From positions 186,001-250,000 of the forward strand of contig NZ_JAFEVR010000015.1 in assembly GCF_017352375.1 (NCBI RefSeq): a stretch of DNA of 64,000 bases, written 5' to 3'. The notes beneath the pieces were generated by a model. It was not told the origin of the DNA. It ran no database searches and worked only from the letters and a program-made list of their open reading frames with translations. The DNA is from Mycolicibacterium sp. S2-37 (lineage in GTDB: Bacteria > Actinomycetota > Actinomycetes > Mycobacteriales > Mycobacteriaceae). Of this stretch, positions 36,688-45,315 are shown piece by piece (the stretch's first letter is position 1; every line of letters begins with the position of its first letter). The position numbers and the translations under genes were made by a program.

Positions 36688-36693
36688 AGCGTA
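36688..36693 (-). promoter_or_regulatory. Candidate -10 for the acyltransferase operon
   Basis: TACGCT on the minus strand, 6 nt before GTG 36681. Confidence 0.4.
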
Positions 36694-36785
36694 GTGCGCG
36701 CCACACCAGGAGGTCGCGGCGCTGCCGGACGCCTAGACTGAGCGGGCGACAGCGACGGCGCCTGTGGTGCGCGGGGAGGGTAGAA

Positions 36786-38348
36786 GTGCAGGTCACCAGC
36801 GTCGGGCACGCCGGCTTCCGGATCGACACCAGGGCGGGGAGCATCCTGTGCGACCCATGGGTCAATCCGGCGTACTTCGCGTCGTGGTTCCCGTTCCCCG
36901 ACAACAGCGTGCTGGACTGGGACGCGCTCGGCGACGTCGACTACCTCTACGTGTCCCATCTGCACAAGGACCACTTCGACCCGGCCAATCTGAGCGCGCA
37001 CGTCAACAAGGACGCCGTCGTGCTGTTACCGGACTTCCCGGTGCCGGATCTGCGCCGCGAACTGGAGAAGCTGGGCTTTCACCGGTTCTTCGAGACCAGC
37101 GACTCGACCAAACACACCGTCAGCGGCCCCAAGGGCGACCTCGACGTGATGATCATCGCGCTGCGCGCCCCGGCGGACGGCCCGATCGGGGACTCCGGGC
37201 TGGTGGTTTCGGACGGCGCGACCACCCTCTTCAATATGAACGACGCCAGGCCGGTCGACCTGGACGTCCTGGCGGCCGACTTCGGCCAGGTCGACGTCCA
37301 CATGCTGCAGTACTCCGGCGCCATCTGGTACCCGATGGTCTACGACATGCCGGCCCGCGCCAAGGAGGCCTTCGGGACCCAGAAGCGCCAGCGCCAGATG
37401 GACCGCTGTCGGCAGTACATCGCGCAGGTGGGTGCCACGTGGGTGATCCCGTCGGCCGGTCCGCCGTGCTTCCTCGATGACGCGCTGCGCGATCTCAACG
37501 ACGACCACGGCGACCCGGCGAACATCTTCCCCGACCAGGTGGTGTTCCTCGACCAGATGAAGCGGCACGGCCACGACGGCGGATTGCTGATGATCCCCGG
37601 AACGACGGCGGAATTCACGGGCTCGCAGCTGGATTCGTTGCGTCACCCGCTACCTGACGACGAGGTGGAGGCGATCTTCACCACCGGCAAGGCCGACTAC
37701 ATCGCCGCATACGCGCAGCGAATGGCCCCCGTGCTGGCCGCGGAGAAGGCGTCCTGGGCACACGCCGAGGGCGAACCGCTGCTCGAACCGTTGCGTGCGC
37801 TGTTCGAACCGATCATGGTGCAGAGCGATCAGATCTGCGACGGCATCGGCTATCCCGTCGAACTCCGGCTGGCCGGCCGCGGCCACCAGGAGACCGTCGT
37901 CATCGACTTCCCGAAACGAATTGTGCGCGAACCGATTGCGGATGAGAAATTCCGGTACGGGTTCGAGATCGCGACCGAACTGGTGCGCACGGTGCTCCGC
38001 GATCGCGAACCGGACTGGGTCAACACCATCTTCCTGTCCACCCGGTTCCGGGCCTGGCGGGTCGGCGGCTACAACGAATACCTGTACACGTTCTTCAAGT
38101 GCCTCACCGACGAGCGCGTCGCCTACGCCGACGGCTGGTTCGCCGAGGCGCACGACGATTCGGCATCGATCGACATGGGCGGCTACCGGTTCCAGCGCCG
38201 CTGCCCCCACCTGAAGGCCGACCTGTCGAAGTTCGGTGTGGTCGAGGGCGCCACCCTGACCTGCAACCTGCACGGCTGGCAATGGAATCTCGAGACCGGC
38301 CGATGCCTGACCACCAAGGGCCACGAATTGCGCACGGAGCAACCGTGA
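36786..38348 (+). CDS. Metallo-beta-lactamase-fold/Rieske fusion protein (Rv3818 homologue)
   Basis: This cytoplasmic protein of 520 residues joins an N-terminal MBL-fold domain and a C-terminal Rieske [2Fe-2S] domain. The MBL metal motif SHLHKDHFD gives His58, His60, Asp62 and His63; the fold starts at VGHAGFRID. The Rieske ligands are Cys473-Pro-His475 and Cys493-x2-His496. The layout resembles CMP-Neu5Ac hydroxylase-like/UlaG-type enzymes, so an oxidative or hydrolytic role is possible but unproven. GTG 36786 is preceded by GGGAGGG. It overlaps the next small gene (GTGA, 38345-38348). Confidence 0.88.
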   Translation: MQVTSVGHAGFRIDTRAGSILCDPWVNPAYFASWFPFPDNSVLDWDALGDVDYLYVSHLHKDHFDPANLSAHVNKDAVVLLPDFPVPDLRRELEKLGFHRFFETSDSTKHTVSGPKGDLDVMIIALRAPADGPIGDSGLVVSDGATTLFNMNDARPVDLDVLAADFGQVDVHMLQYSGAIWYPMVYDMPARAKEAFGTQKRQRQMDRCRQYIAQVGATWVIPSAGPPCFLDDALRDLNDDHGDPANIFPDQVVFLDQMKRHGHDGGLLMIPGTTAEFTGSQLDSLRHPLPDDEVEAIFTTGKADYIAAYAQRMAPVLAAEKASWAHAEGEPLLEPLRALFEPIMVQSDQICDGIGYPVELRLAGRGHQETVVIDFPKRIVREPIADEKFRYGFEIATELVRTVLRDREPDWVNTIFLSTRFRAWRVGGYNEYLYTFFKCLTDERVAYADGWFAEAHDDSASIDMGGYRFQRRCPHLKADLSKFGVVEGATLTCNLHGWQWNLETGRCLTTKGHELRTEQP

Positions 38349-38677
38349 GCGCGCCGCGTCAGTACTACGACGACGGGCAGATCCAGTTGGACCGGTTGGC
38401 GATCACGTTGCGGCGCTACCACTTTCCCTCCGGTACGGCCAAGGTCATCCCGCTGTCGAACGTACGCGGGTACACCGCCGAACCGCTGAACCTGATGCAC
38501 CGCTACCGAGTGTGGGGCAGCTCGGATCTGCGCCGCTGGCTGCCGCTGGACATCCGGCGGCCGTTCAAGTCGACCCTGGTCACCCTCGACGTCCCCGGCA
38601 ACCGGTGGCGGCCCGCGTTCACTCCGGCCGATCCGGCCGAGTTCACCGCACAGCTCGACGAGCTGCTCGGGCGTTAG
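38345..38677 (+). CDS. Small conserved protein, PH-domain-like, coupled to the MBL-Rieske gene
   Basis: This 110-residue protein has no signal peptide or membrane helix. The pattern of short strands (IQLDRLAITLRRY, AKVIPLSNVRGY, STLVTLDV) and a final helix (ADPAEFTAQLDELL) resembles bacterial PH-like domains; this is inference from the pattern only. GTG 38345 overlaps the TGA of the Rieske gene, so coupled translation is likely, and the two may act together. Its last 35 bp overlap the convergent membrane-protein gene. Confidence 0.7.
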   Translation: MSAPRQYYDDGQIQLDRLAITLRRYHFPSGTAKVIPLSNVRGYTAEPLNLMHRYRVWGSSDLRRWLPLDIRRPFKSTLVTLDVPGNRWRPAFTPADPAEFTAQLDELLGR

Positions 38678-39233
38678 TGCGGCGCAGCAGTTTTGCCACC
38701 CCACGGCCGGCGACGACCACGGAGATCACCCAGGGCGCACCGACGAGGATCGGATCCATCCACGCGTGGTTGCGGTCGACGCGCGTGGTGCGCGTCCTGG
38801 CGGCCACCCCGTTGTGGGTGAACTCGGCTTTGATGCCCGTCTGGGTGATCGGGTTGTCGGGCCGCAGCGTTGCGAACGACTGCAGGTGGCTCTCCACGGC
38901 GTCGATACGGTCGCCGAGGATCAGCAGCAGCCAGTGCGCAGCCCTGCCCTCGCTGTATCTGGCGTAGGCATACCGGCGGACGGCGCCGGAGAGCAGACGT
39001 GTCGGTGTCGACGTGCCGAAAACGGGGGTGAGGAACTTGTGCTCGATCGACCGTTCGCGCGGCCGCGTCTCGGGTTGGCGTTCGGGGAAGTCCCAGTGCG
39101 CACCGGTCTCCTCGAACCGCATCTTCGGCACCGCGGGACGGTCGGCGGGATCGAGATCGGCACCCCAGCCCGGGATCCGGGCACGCAGTTCGTCCGACGA
39201 CGGGACCGGCGGATGGTCGGCGGTGTAGGTCAT
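38643..39233 (-). CDS. Conserved hypothetical membrane-anchored protein
   Basis: This 196-residue protein starts at ATG 39233. A hydrophilic N-terminal half contains FEETGAHWDFPE, then a region rich in Arg/Ser, and one hydrophobic segment near the C-terminus (about 164-180, PILVGAPWVISVVVAG) followed by a basic tail. No known motif was recognised. It is 10 bp downstream of the start of the adh operon direction (adh stop at 39244) and overlaps the convergent PH-like gene at its 3' end. Confidence 0.6.
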   Translation of the reverse strand: MTYTADHPPVPSSDELRARIPGWGADLDPADRPAVPKMRFEETGAHWDFPERQPETRPRERSIEHKFLTPVFGTSTPTRLLSGAVRRYAYARYSEGRAAHWLLLILGDRIDAVESHLQSFATLRPDNPITQTGIKAEFTHNGVAARTRTTRVDRNHAWMDPILVGAPWVISVVVAGRGVAKLLRRTNARAARRAVR

Positions 39234-39243
39234 GGCTTACCTC

Positions 39244-40392
39244 TCAGGCGGCGCTGGGGACGACGACCGGTTTGATGCACTCGTCGAGTTTGGCGGAGAA
39301 GATGTGGTAGCCCTCGGCGATGTGCTCGAGCGGGATGCGGTGGGTGATGATCTCGCTGGGGTTCAGATAGCCGTTCTGGATGTGCGAGAACAGCCGCGGC
39401 CACTGCCTTTTCGCCGGGCACTGGTTCATCCGCAGGGTCAGCCCCTTGTTCATCGCGTCACCGAATTTGACCGCGCTGAAAATCGGTCCGTAGGCGCCCA
39501 TGACCGAGACCGTCCCGCCCTTGCGCACCGAATCGATGGCCCAGTTCAGCGCGATCGGAGAGCCGCCCTGCATCTTCAACTTGGCGGCGGCGACGTGCTG
39601 GAGCAGGTTCCCGTCCGCCTCGGCGCCGACCGCGTCGATCACCACGTCGGCGCCCAGGTATCCGGTGGCCTTCTTCATCTCCACGACGATGTCGTCGTAT
39701 TCGGCGAAGTTGCGGGTCTCGGCATGGGCCATCGTGCGGGCTTTCTCCAGCCGGTACTCGAGGTGGTCGATCACGATCACCCGGCCCGCACCCATCAGCC
39801 ACGCCGACTGCGCGGCGAACAGCCCGACCGGCCCCGCGCCGAACACCGCGACCACGTCGCCTTCGACGATGTCGCCGAGCTGCGCGCCGAAGTATCCGGT
39901 CGCCAGCGCGTCGGTGCACATCAGCGCGTCCTCGTCGGACAGCCCGTCGGGGATCAGCGCGGGCCCGACGTCGGCGAACGGAACCCGCACGAATTCGGCC
40001 TGCCCGCCGTCGTAGCCGCCGCAGGTGTGCGAGTAGCCGTAGATCCCGCCGACGGCCGTCGCGTTGGGATTGACGTTGTGGCAGTTCGAGTACAGACCGC
40101 GGGCGCAGAAGTAGCACGAGCCGCAGTACACGTTGAACGGCACCATCACCCGGTCACCGGGTGTGAGGTTGCGCACCGACGGACCCACCTCGTGGACCAC
40201 GCCGATGAACTCGTGACCGAAGGTCATCCCGACGCGGGTGTCGGGCATCATCCCGTGGTAGAGGTGCAGGTCCGAGCCGCAGATCGCGGCCAGCTCGACG
40301 CGCACGATCGCGTCGTTGGGATGTTCGATCTTCGGAGGGGCCTTCTCCTCCACCCGAACCTTGTACGGGCCGCGGTACACCATCGCCTTCAC
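39244..40392 (-). CDS. Zinc-dependent alcohol dehydrogenase (MDR family)
   Basis: This 382-residue medium-chain dehydrogenase has catalytic zinc ligands in CGSDLH and GHEF. A structural zinc lobe contains CGSCYFCARGLYSNC, and the NAD(P) fold starts at VFGAGPVGLFAAQ. Sequence style resembles glutathione-independent formaldehyde/threonine-type dehydrogenases, but the substrate cannot be named. GTG 40392 (VKAMVY) is chosen, with ATG 40383 as the alternative. It is not part of the M. tuberculosis order here and replaces the sulfolipid/other genes between the Rieske gene and serS. Confidence 0.88.
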   Translation of the reverse strand: MKAMVYRGPYKVRVEEKAPPKIEHPNDAIVRVELAAICGSDLHLYHGMMPDTRVGMTFGHEFIGVVHEVGPSVRNLTPGDRVMVPFNVYCGSCYFCARGLYSNCHNVNPNATAVGGIYGYSHTCGGYDGGQAEFVRVPFADVGPALIPDGLSDEDALMCTDALATGYFGAQLGDIVEGDVVAVFGAGPVGLFAAQSAWLMGAGRVIVIDHLEYRLEKARTMAHAETRNFAEYDDIVVEMKKATGYLGADVVIDAVGAEADGNLLQHVAAAKLKMQGGSPIALNWAIDSVRKGGTVSVMGAYGPIFSAVKFGDAMNKGLTLRMNQCPAKRQWPRLFSHIQNGYLNPSEIITHRIPLEHIAEGYHIFSAKLDECIKPVVVPSAA

Positions 40393-40438
40393 ATCCGCAG
40401 TGCTACCCGGCGGCGACCGGCGCAAACGTGCGCGACGG

Positions 40439-41257
40439 CTATCCGCGCGCGGACACCTTCTGGCGCAACTCGGACATGTCGCCGGATTCGGTGTCGTAGA
40501 CGCGCACGATCGCCTCGTCACCGGGCTGCAGGAACGTCGACTCGCCGAGCTCGGTGTAGCGGGTCGCGCCGATCCCGATCAGCACGTTCTCGGGGTGGCC
40601 GGCACCGGCCATCAGGGCACCGACGTCTTCGAGCGGAGTCCCTTCCGAACCCTTCTGATTGGCCAGCCGGTCGACGACCCAGTCCAGCAGCACCTCGCCG
40701 TAGTACGAGTAGCCCAGCAGGGGGCTGTCGAGGCCGTAGGCGTGTTCGGTGCCGTCGCGGCCGCGCAGGAAGCAGGCCAGCCGCAGGGTGGCCGTCGGGC
40801 CGTCCGGGGTGAGGTCGCCGATGTCGAAGAACCACGGTGCCACCCCCTTCGATGCCGGCCCCCAGTTCTTCTTGTGGCTGATCTTGGGGGCGCCGGGCCG
40901 GCGGATCGAGCAGTCGTTGAACGCGCCGAGGGCGAACGGCCACAACCGCACGACGGTGTCGCCGTCCCAGTCCACCCGGCACGCGAGCGCCACCTCCGGT
41001 TCGATCTGCAGGTTCAGCGGTTCACTGCTCTCGGGCAGCACGATGGCGTCGCTGGACAGCGGGAACTCGCCGAGGAAACCGTCGTGGCCCGGGACGTACC
41101 ACGGGAAGATCCCCTTCGGCGCTTCAACACCTTCGGGTCCTTCCGCTACTACGCTGACGAAATCGCTTGCCTCCCCGGCTTGTTCGAGGTGACCGGCGAA
41201 ATTTCCCGCCACGCCGAAGCCGAACCAGGTGCGCAGTTCGTCGAGATCGATGTTCAT
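40439..41257 (-). CDS. DUF5718/fumarylacetoacetate-hydrolase-like protein
   Basis: This 272-residue cytoplasmic protein has FAH-like features: LQIEPEVALACRV (acidic metal ligands), FNDCSIRR, KISHKKNWGPASKG and a terminal PGDEAIVRV element as in FAH-type domains. The reading as DUF5718 is from memory and the enzymatic activity is unknown. Its ATG overlaps the serS stop (ATGA, 41254-41257), so it is translated with seryl-tRNA synthetase. Confidence 0.65.
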   Translation of the reverse strand: MNIDLDELRTWFGFGVAGNFAGHLEQAGEASDFVSVVAEGPEGVEAPKGIFPWYVPGHDGFLGEFPLSSDAIVLPESSEPLNLQIEPEVALACRVDWDGDTVVRLWPFALGAFNDCSIRRPGAPKISHKKNWGPASKGVAPWFFDIGDLTPDGPTATLRLACFLRGRDGTEHAYGLDSPLLGYSYYGEVLLDWVVDRLANQKGSEGTPLEDVGALMAGAGHPENVLIGIGATRYTELGESTFLQPGDEAIVRVYDTESGDMSELRQKVSARG

Positions 41258-42510
41258 TTCGGCTCCAACACCCCGGTGCCGACGAACGGCACCAGTGCTT
41301 CGGGTAGGCGGACGCTGCCGTCCGGCTGCTGGTGGTTCTCCAGGATCGCGACCAGCCAGCGCGTGGTCGCCAGCGTGCCGTTCAGCGTCGCCGCGATCTG
41401 CGGCTTGCCGTTGTCGTCACGGTAGCGGGTGGCCAGGCGGCGGGCCTGGAACGTCGAACAGTTCGACGTCGACGTCAGTTCCCGGTAGGTCTGCTGGGTG
41501 GGCACCCACGCCTCGCAGTCGAACTTGCGCGCCGCGGACATGCCGAGATCGCCTGCGGCCACATCGATCACGCGATAGGGCACCTCGATCAGCGCGAGCA
41601 TCTCACGCTGCCAGCCGAGCAGGCGCTGGTGCTCGGCCTCGGCCTCCTCGGGTCTGCAGTAGACGAAGCCCTCGACCTTGTCGAACTGATGCACGCGGAT
41701 GATGCCCCGGGTGTCCTTGCCGTAGCTGCCGGCCTCTCGCCGGAAACACGACGACCAGCCGGCGTAGCGGCGCGGCCCGTCGGTCAGGTCGAGGATCTCC
41801 CCGGAGTGGTATCCGGCCAGCGGCACCTCCGAGGTGCCCACGAGGTACATGTCGTCGGCCTCGAGGTGATAGATCTCGTCGGCGTGGGCGCCGAGGAATC
41901 CGGTCCCAGCCATCACCTCGGGGCGCACCAGCACCGGCGGGATCATCAGCGTGAACCCGTTCTGGGTGGCCAGCCGTACCGCGAGCTGCATGAGGCCGAG
42001 CTGCAACAGCGCGCCGACGCCGGTCAGGAAGTAGAACCGCGACCCCGACACCTTCGCGCCGCGCTCCATGTCGATCAGGCCGAGGGACTCGCCGAGCTCG
42101 AGGTGGTCCTTCGGATCGTCGAGCACCGGCGGTTCACCGACCACGTCGAGCACGGCGAAGTCGTCCTCGCCGCCGGCCGGGACGCCGTCGATGATGACGT
42201 TCGAGATGGCCAGGTGTGCCGCGGTGAACGCCTTCTCCGCGTCGGCCTGCGCCACCTCAGCGGCCTTGACGCCGTCGGCGAGTGCCTTCGCGGCCTCCAG
42301 CAGCGCGGGCCGCTCCTCGGAGGACGCCTTGCCGACCCGTTTGCTGGCCGCCTTCTGCTCGGCCCGCAGGTTGTCCGCGGCCGAGATCGCGCTCCGCCGT
42401 GCCGCGTCGGCGTGCAGGAGCGCATCGACGAGCGCCGGGTCCTCCCCGCGGGCCCGTTGTGAGGCGCGCACCGCGTCGGGGTCATCGCGCAGCAGCTTGA
42501 GGTCGATCAC
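41254..42510 (-). CDS. serS: Seryl-tRNA synthetase
   Basis: SerS charges tRNA-Ser (and tRNA-Sec where present). The 418 residues comprise an N-terminal coiled-coil arm (about 25-105, rich in Ala/Glu/Lys) and a class II catalytic core: motif 2 CFRREAGSYGKDTRGIIRVHQF and motif 3 near LNGTLATTRWLVAILE. GTG 42510 is supported by TAAGGT 7 nt upstream. It is co-transcribed with the overlapping DUF5718 gene and is divergent from the septum-formation-type gene. Confidence 0.97.
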   Translation of the reverse strand: MIDLKLLRDDPDAVRASQRARGEDPALVDALLHADAARRSAISAADNLRAEQKAASKRVGKASSEERPALLEAAKALADGVKAAEVAQADAEKAFTAAHLAISNVIIDGVPAGGEDDFAVLDVVGEPPVLDDPKDHLELGESLGLIDMERGAKVSGSRFYFLTGVGALLQLGLMQLAVRLATQNGFTLMIPPVLVRPEVMAGTGFLGAHADEIYHLEADDMYLVGTSEVPLAGYHSGEILDLTDGPRRYAGWSSCFRREAGSYGKDTRGIIRVHQFDKVEGFVYCRPEEAEAEHQRLLGWQREMLALIEVPYRVIDVAAGDLGMSAARKFDCEAWVPTQQTYRELTSTSNCSTFQARRLATRYRDDNGKPQIAATLNGTLATTRWLVAILENHQQPDGSVRLPEALVPFVGTGVLEPK

Positions 42511-42517
42511 GGCCGCA

Positions 42518-42523
42518 ACCTTA
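42518..42523 (-). promoter_or_regulatory. Candidate -10 for serS
   Basis: TAAGGT on the minus strand, 7 nt before GTG 42510. Confidence 0.4.
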
Positions 42524-42615
42524 CTTTCGCGCAGCCGCCGAGGGCAGGGCGCCTGGCACAACCCCATAACTTTACAAACGCATCACTTGTCACACGACCC
42601 GACACGCCTGTCACA

Positions 42616-44028
42616 ATGGAGCCGATGCTGGAGGCACCCGAACGCGACGACCAGGTTCCCCACGGGCTCGAGGGCCCGGGGGGCCGGGCGCCGTGGTGGC
42701 GGAGCCTGCAGGCCGCGTCGACCCGCCGCGCGCTGCTCCTGACCGCCCTGGGCGGCCTGTTGATCGCCGGGCTGATCACCGCGCTGCCGATCAGCGAGGG
42801 CGCCGACGGCACCGGGTTGACGGCCAGCGCCATCACGCTCGGCCCCCGCGGCAACGACACCTTCAACCACGCCAAGAGCGGCGACTGCCTCAACTGGCCC
42901 GATCGCGACCCGGACTCCGCCACGATCGTCGACTGTGCCAGTGAGCACCGCTTCGAGGTCGCCGAGTCGGTGGACATGCGGACCTTCCCCGGCAGCGAAT
43001 ACGGCCCGGACGCCGCACCGCCGTCACCCGCCCGCATCCAGCAGATCAGCCAGGAGCAGTGCCAGGCCGCCGTCCGCCGCTACCTCGGCCCGCGCTTCGA
43101 CCCCAACAGCCGGTTCACCATCAGCATGCTGTGGTCCGGCGACAAGGCGTGGCGGCAGTCCGGCGAACGCCGCATCCTGTGCGGCCTGCAGCTGCCCGGC
43201 CCCAACAACCAGCAGATCGCCTTCCAGGGCAAGATCGCCGACATCGACCAGTCGAAGGTGTGGCCGACGGGCACCTGCCTGGGCATCGACCCGACCACCA
43301 ACCAGCCGACCGACATCCCCGTCGACTGCGCCGCCCCGCACGCCATGGAGGTCACCGGGTCGGTCAACCTCGCCGAGAGGTTCCCCGGCGGGCTACCCCC
43401 GGAGGCCGAGCAGGACTCCTTCATCAAGGACGCCTGCACCAAGATGACCGACGCGTACCTCGCGCCGATCGAGCTGCGCAACACCACGCTGACGCTGATC
43501 TACAGCACGGTCTCGTTGCCGAGCTGGTCGGCGGGCAGCCGGCAGGTGTCGTGCAGCATCGGCGCCACACTGGGCAACGGCGGCTGGTCGACGCTGCTCA
43601 ACAGCGCCAAGGGGCCGCTGCAGATCAACGGGCAGCCCCCCGTCCCGCCGCCCGACATTCCCGAGGAGCGGCTCAACCTGCCGCCCATCCCCGCGCCCGA
43701 CAGCGTCGACGTCTCGGACACCTCTTCACAGACCGACGACTCGAGCAGCCAGCAGACCGAGGAGACCGGCGTCCCGCACGTCCCGGTGCCGTCCACCGAG
43801 CCCACCGCCACCGATGCGCCCGCACCGCCCGCGGATGCGCCTCCCGGTCAGGGCAACACGTTCCTCAACGGTCCCCCGCCCGCGCCTGCGCCACCCCCGC
43901 CGCCCGTCCCGCCCGCGGACGCACCCCTGCCGCCCCCGCCCCCGGCGGCACCGGTCCCGCCGCCCCCACCCCCGGCCGATCCGCTGCTGCCGCCGCCTCC
44001 CCCGCCGCCGCCTCCGCCGGGTCCGTAA
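42616..44028 (+). CDS. Membrane-anchored septum-formation-domain protein with Pro-rich tail (Rv3835 homologue)
   Basis: The 470 residues show a cytoplasmic basic N-terminus, one membrane helix (about 38-58), and an external region (about 80-325) with two similar halves, each with cysteine pairs (GDCLNW...VDCASEH and GTCLG...VDCAAPH). This is the pattern of septum-formation-type domains. The last 140 residues are very rich in Pro, Ser, Thr and Asp, ending in long Pro runs, probably a wall-spanning extension. ATG 42616. The order serS, Rv3835, Rv3836 is conserved. Function in division or wall is only inferred. Confidence 0.8.
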   Translation: MEPMLEAPERDDQVPHGLEGPGGRAPWWRSLQAASTRRALLLTALGGLLIAGLITALPISEGADGTGLTASAITLGPRGNDTFNHAKSGDCLNWPDRDPDSATIVDCASEHRFEVAESVDMRTFPGSEYGPDAAPPSPARIQQISQEQCQAAVRRYLGPRFDPNSRFTISMLWSGDKAWRQSGERRILCGLQLPGPNNQQIAFQGKIADIDQSKVWPTGTCLGIDPTTNQPTDIPVDCAAPHAMEVTGSVNLAERFPGGLPPEAEQDSFIKDACTKMTDAYLAPIELRNTTLTLIYSTVSLPSWSAGSRQVSCSIGATLGNGGWSTLLNSAKGPLQINGQPPVPPPDIPEERLNLPPIPAPDSVDVSDTSSQTDDSSSQQTEETGVPHVPVPSTEPTATDAPAPPADAPPGQGNTFLNGPPPAPAPPPPPVPPADAPLPPPPPAAPVPPPPPPADPLLPPPPPPPPPPGP

Positions 44029-44044
44029 CCGCGTGCCCGTCCGG

Positions 44045-44383
44045 ATGAGCTCGCAGCGGTTCGACGAGCTGGTCTCCGATGCGCTCGACCGCATCCCGCC
44101 CGAACTGGCCGCGGGTATCGACAACGTCGTGGTGCTCGTCGAGGCCCGGCACCCCGAAGAGCCCGATCTGCTGGGCCTCTACGAGGGCATCGCGCTGACC
44201 GAGCGCGACCACACCTACGCCGGATCGCTGCCGGACACCATCACGATCTATCGCGATGCGCTGCTCGACATCTGCGAGACCGACGAGCAGGTCGTCGAGG
44301 AGGTCGCGATCACCGTGATCCACGAGATCGCGCACCACTTCGGCATCGACGACGATCGGCTGCACGAACTGGGCTGGGCCTGA
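44045..44383 (+). CDS. Small zincin-type metallopeptidase (Rv3836 homologue)
   Basis: This 112-residue protein has HEIAHHFGIDDDRLHELG near the C-terminus: an HExxH zinc motif with a downstream third ligand, as in the minimal 'zincin-like' metallopeptidase family. No signal peptide, so cytoplasmic. GTG 44033, just 5 bp after the previous stop, is an in-frame alternative adding four residues. It probably forms an operon with the Rv3835 homologue. The substrate is unknown. Confidence 0.8.
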   Translation: MSSQRFDELVSDALDRIPPELAAGIDNVVVLVEARHPEEPDLLGLYEGIALTERDHTYAGSLPDTITIYRDALLDICETDEQVVEEVAITVIHEIAHHFGIDDDRLHELGWA

Positions 44384-44430
44384 AGGCGCGGCAACCGCGA
44401 GTTGTCGGCCGGAGGTGCTAAGAACGGGCC

Positions 44431-44625
44431 ATGACCATCCAGTGCCGGGAGTGCCGGGCCGGGCTGGAGCATTGCCATGGCACTGTCATCCACCACACCC
44501 GGCATCGTTCGGAATGCACCGAGGACGGCTGCACCACCCCCGAGGTACTGCACGTCTTCAGCATCGATTGCGAGTCCGTCGGCTGCGCCTGCGGTGTCTC
44601 GATCTCCGTGAGGGACGTGATCTAG
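44431..44625 (+). CDS. Small Cys/His-rich protein, putative zinc-binding
   Basis: A 64-residue protein with eight cysteines and six histidines: CRECRAGLEHCHG, VIHHTRHRSEC, DGCTTPE, and CESVGCACG. The spacing suggests one or two structural zinc sites, but no named finger was recognised. ATG 44431. It lies 47 bp after the metallopeptidase gene and 3 bp from the convergent mutase gene. It is likely real because of the concentrated motif and its fit between neighbours. Confidence 0.7.
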   Translation: MTIQCRECRAGLEHCHGTVIHHTRHRSECTEDGCTTPEVLHVFSIDCESVGCACGVSISVRDVI

Positions 44626-44628
44626 CGG

Positions 44629-45315
44629 TCAGCCCATCGGGTCGGCCGACGACAGCGCGTCTTGCACGGGGTCGACGTCCGGCTCGGGATAGAAGGGCGG
44701 CGTCAGCGCACCCCACTGCACGCAGCTCCACCGCCCGTCGGTGATCGGCGCGAGAACGACCGCTTCGGTGTTGGCCAGGTGATGGTCCAGCGCGAAGGTG
44801 CCGTCGACACCGGCGAGCACCGCCCCGACCAGCCGGATGGCCGCGCCGTGACTGACCACGACGATGTCGCCGTTCCAGTCGTCGTCGTCGAGGTGGCGCA
44901 TCCGCAGCTGGGTCAGCACCGCGACGTAGCGGTCGAGCACCTCCTCGCCGGTCTCGCCGCCGGGCATCGCCACGTTCAGCTCACCGCAGTGCCAGCGCTG
45001 GTACACCGACTCGAACTCAGCGATCGCCTCGTCGTCGTTGCGCATCTCGAGCGCACCGACCTGGACCTCGTGCAGACCCTCGAAACTCTGTGGCGGCAGA
45101 CCGGTCCTGGAGGCGATCTCCGCAGCGGTCTGCGCGGCCCGCGTCGCCACCGAATGGGCCAGCATCGCAGGCGGATGCGTCAGGACGTCGGCGACCTTGC
45201 GGGCCTGTTCGCGGCCGAGATCGGTCAGCTCGGCGCCGGGCGGCCGGGTGTCGAGCCGCCGCTCGACGTTGGAATGGGACTGGCCGTGGCGGACCAGCAC
45301 CAGTCGGCCGCTCAT
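44629..45315 (-). CDS. Phosphoglycerate mutase-family phosphatase (Rv3837c homologue)
   Basis: The 228 residues carry the histidine-phosphatase signature LVLVRHGQSHSN (His9) and the second catalytic region VVVSHGAAIRL. Members are phosphatases or mutases acting on small phosphorylated compounds; Rv3837c-type proteins have been proposed as phosphatases including phosphoserine phosphatase-like enzymes, but this is not evident from the sequence. ATG 45315 overlaps the pheA stop (ATGA, 45312-45315), so it is translated with prephenate dehydratase. Confidence 0.85.
   Translation of the reverse strand: MSGRLVLVRHGQSHSNVERRLDTRPPGAELTDLGREQARKVADVLTHPPAMLAHSVATRAAQTAAEIASRTGLPPQSFEGLHEVQVGALEMRNDDEAIAEFESVYQRWHCGELNVAMPGGETGEEVLDRYVAVLTQLRMRHLDDDDWNGDIVVVSHGAAIRLVGAVLAGVDGTFALDHHLANTEAVVLAPITDGRWSCVQWGALTPPFYPEPDVDPVQDALSSADPMG

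Noticed and set aside
35120..36904. Single 594-codon minus-strand frame spanning both acyltransferases
   Set aside because: Only its 3' part is the acyltransferase; the first half is the wrong frame of the neighbouring gene and is Arg/Gly-rich.
42511..42615. Two TGTCACA copies before the Rv3835 homologue as an operator
   Set aside because: The copies (about 42588-42594 and 42609-42615) are short and imperfectly spaced, and the second abuts the start codon; the match is too weak to call.
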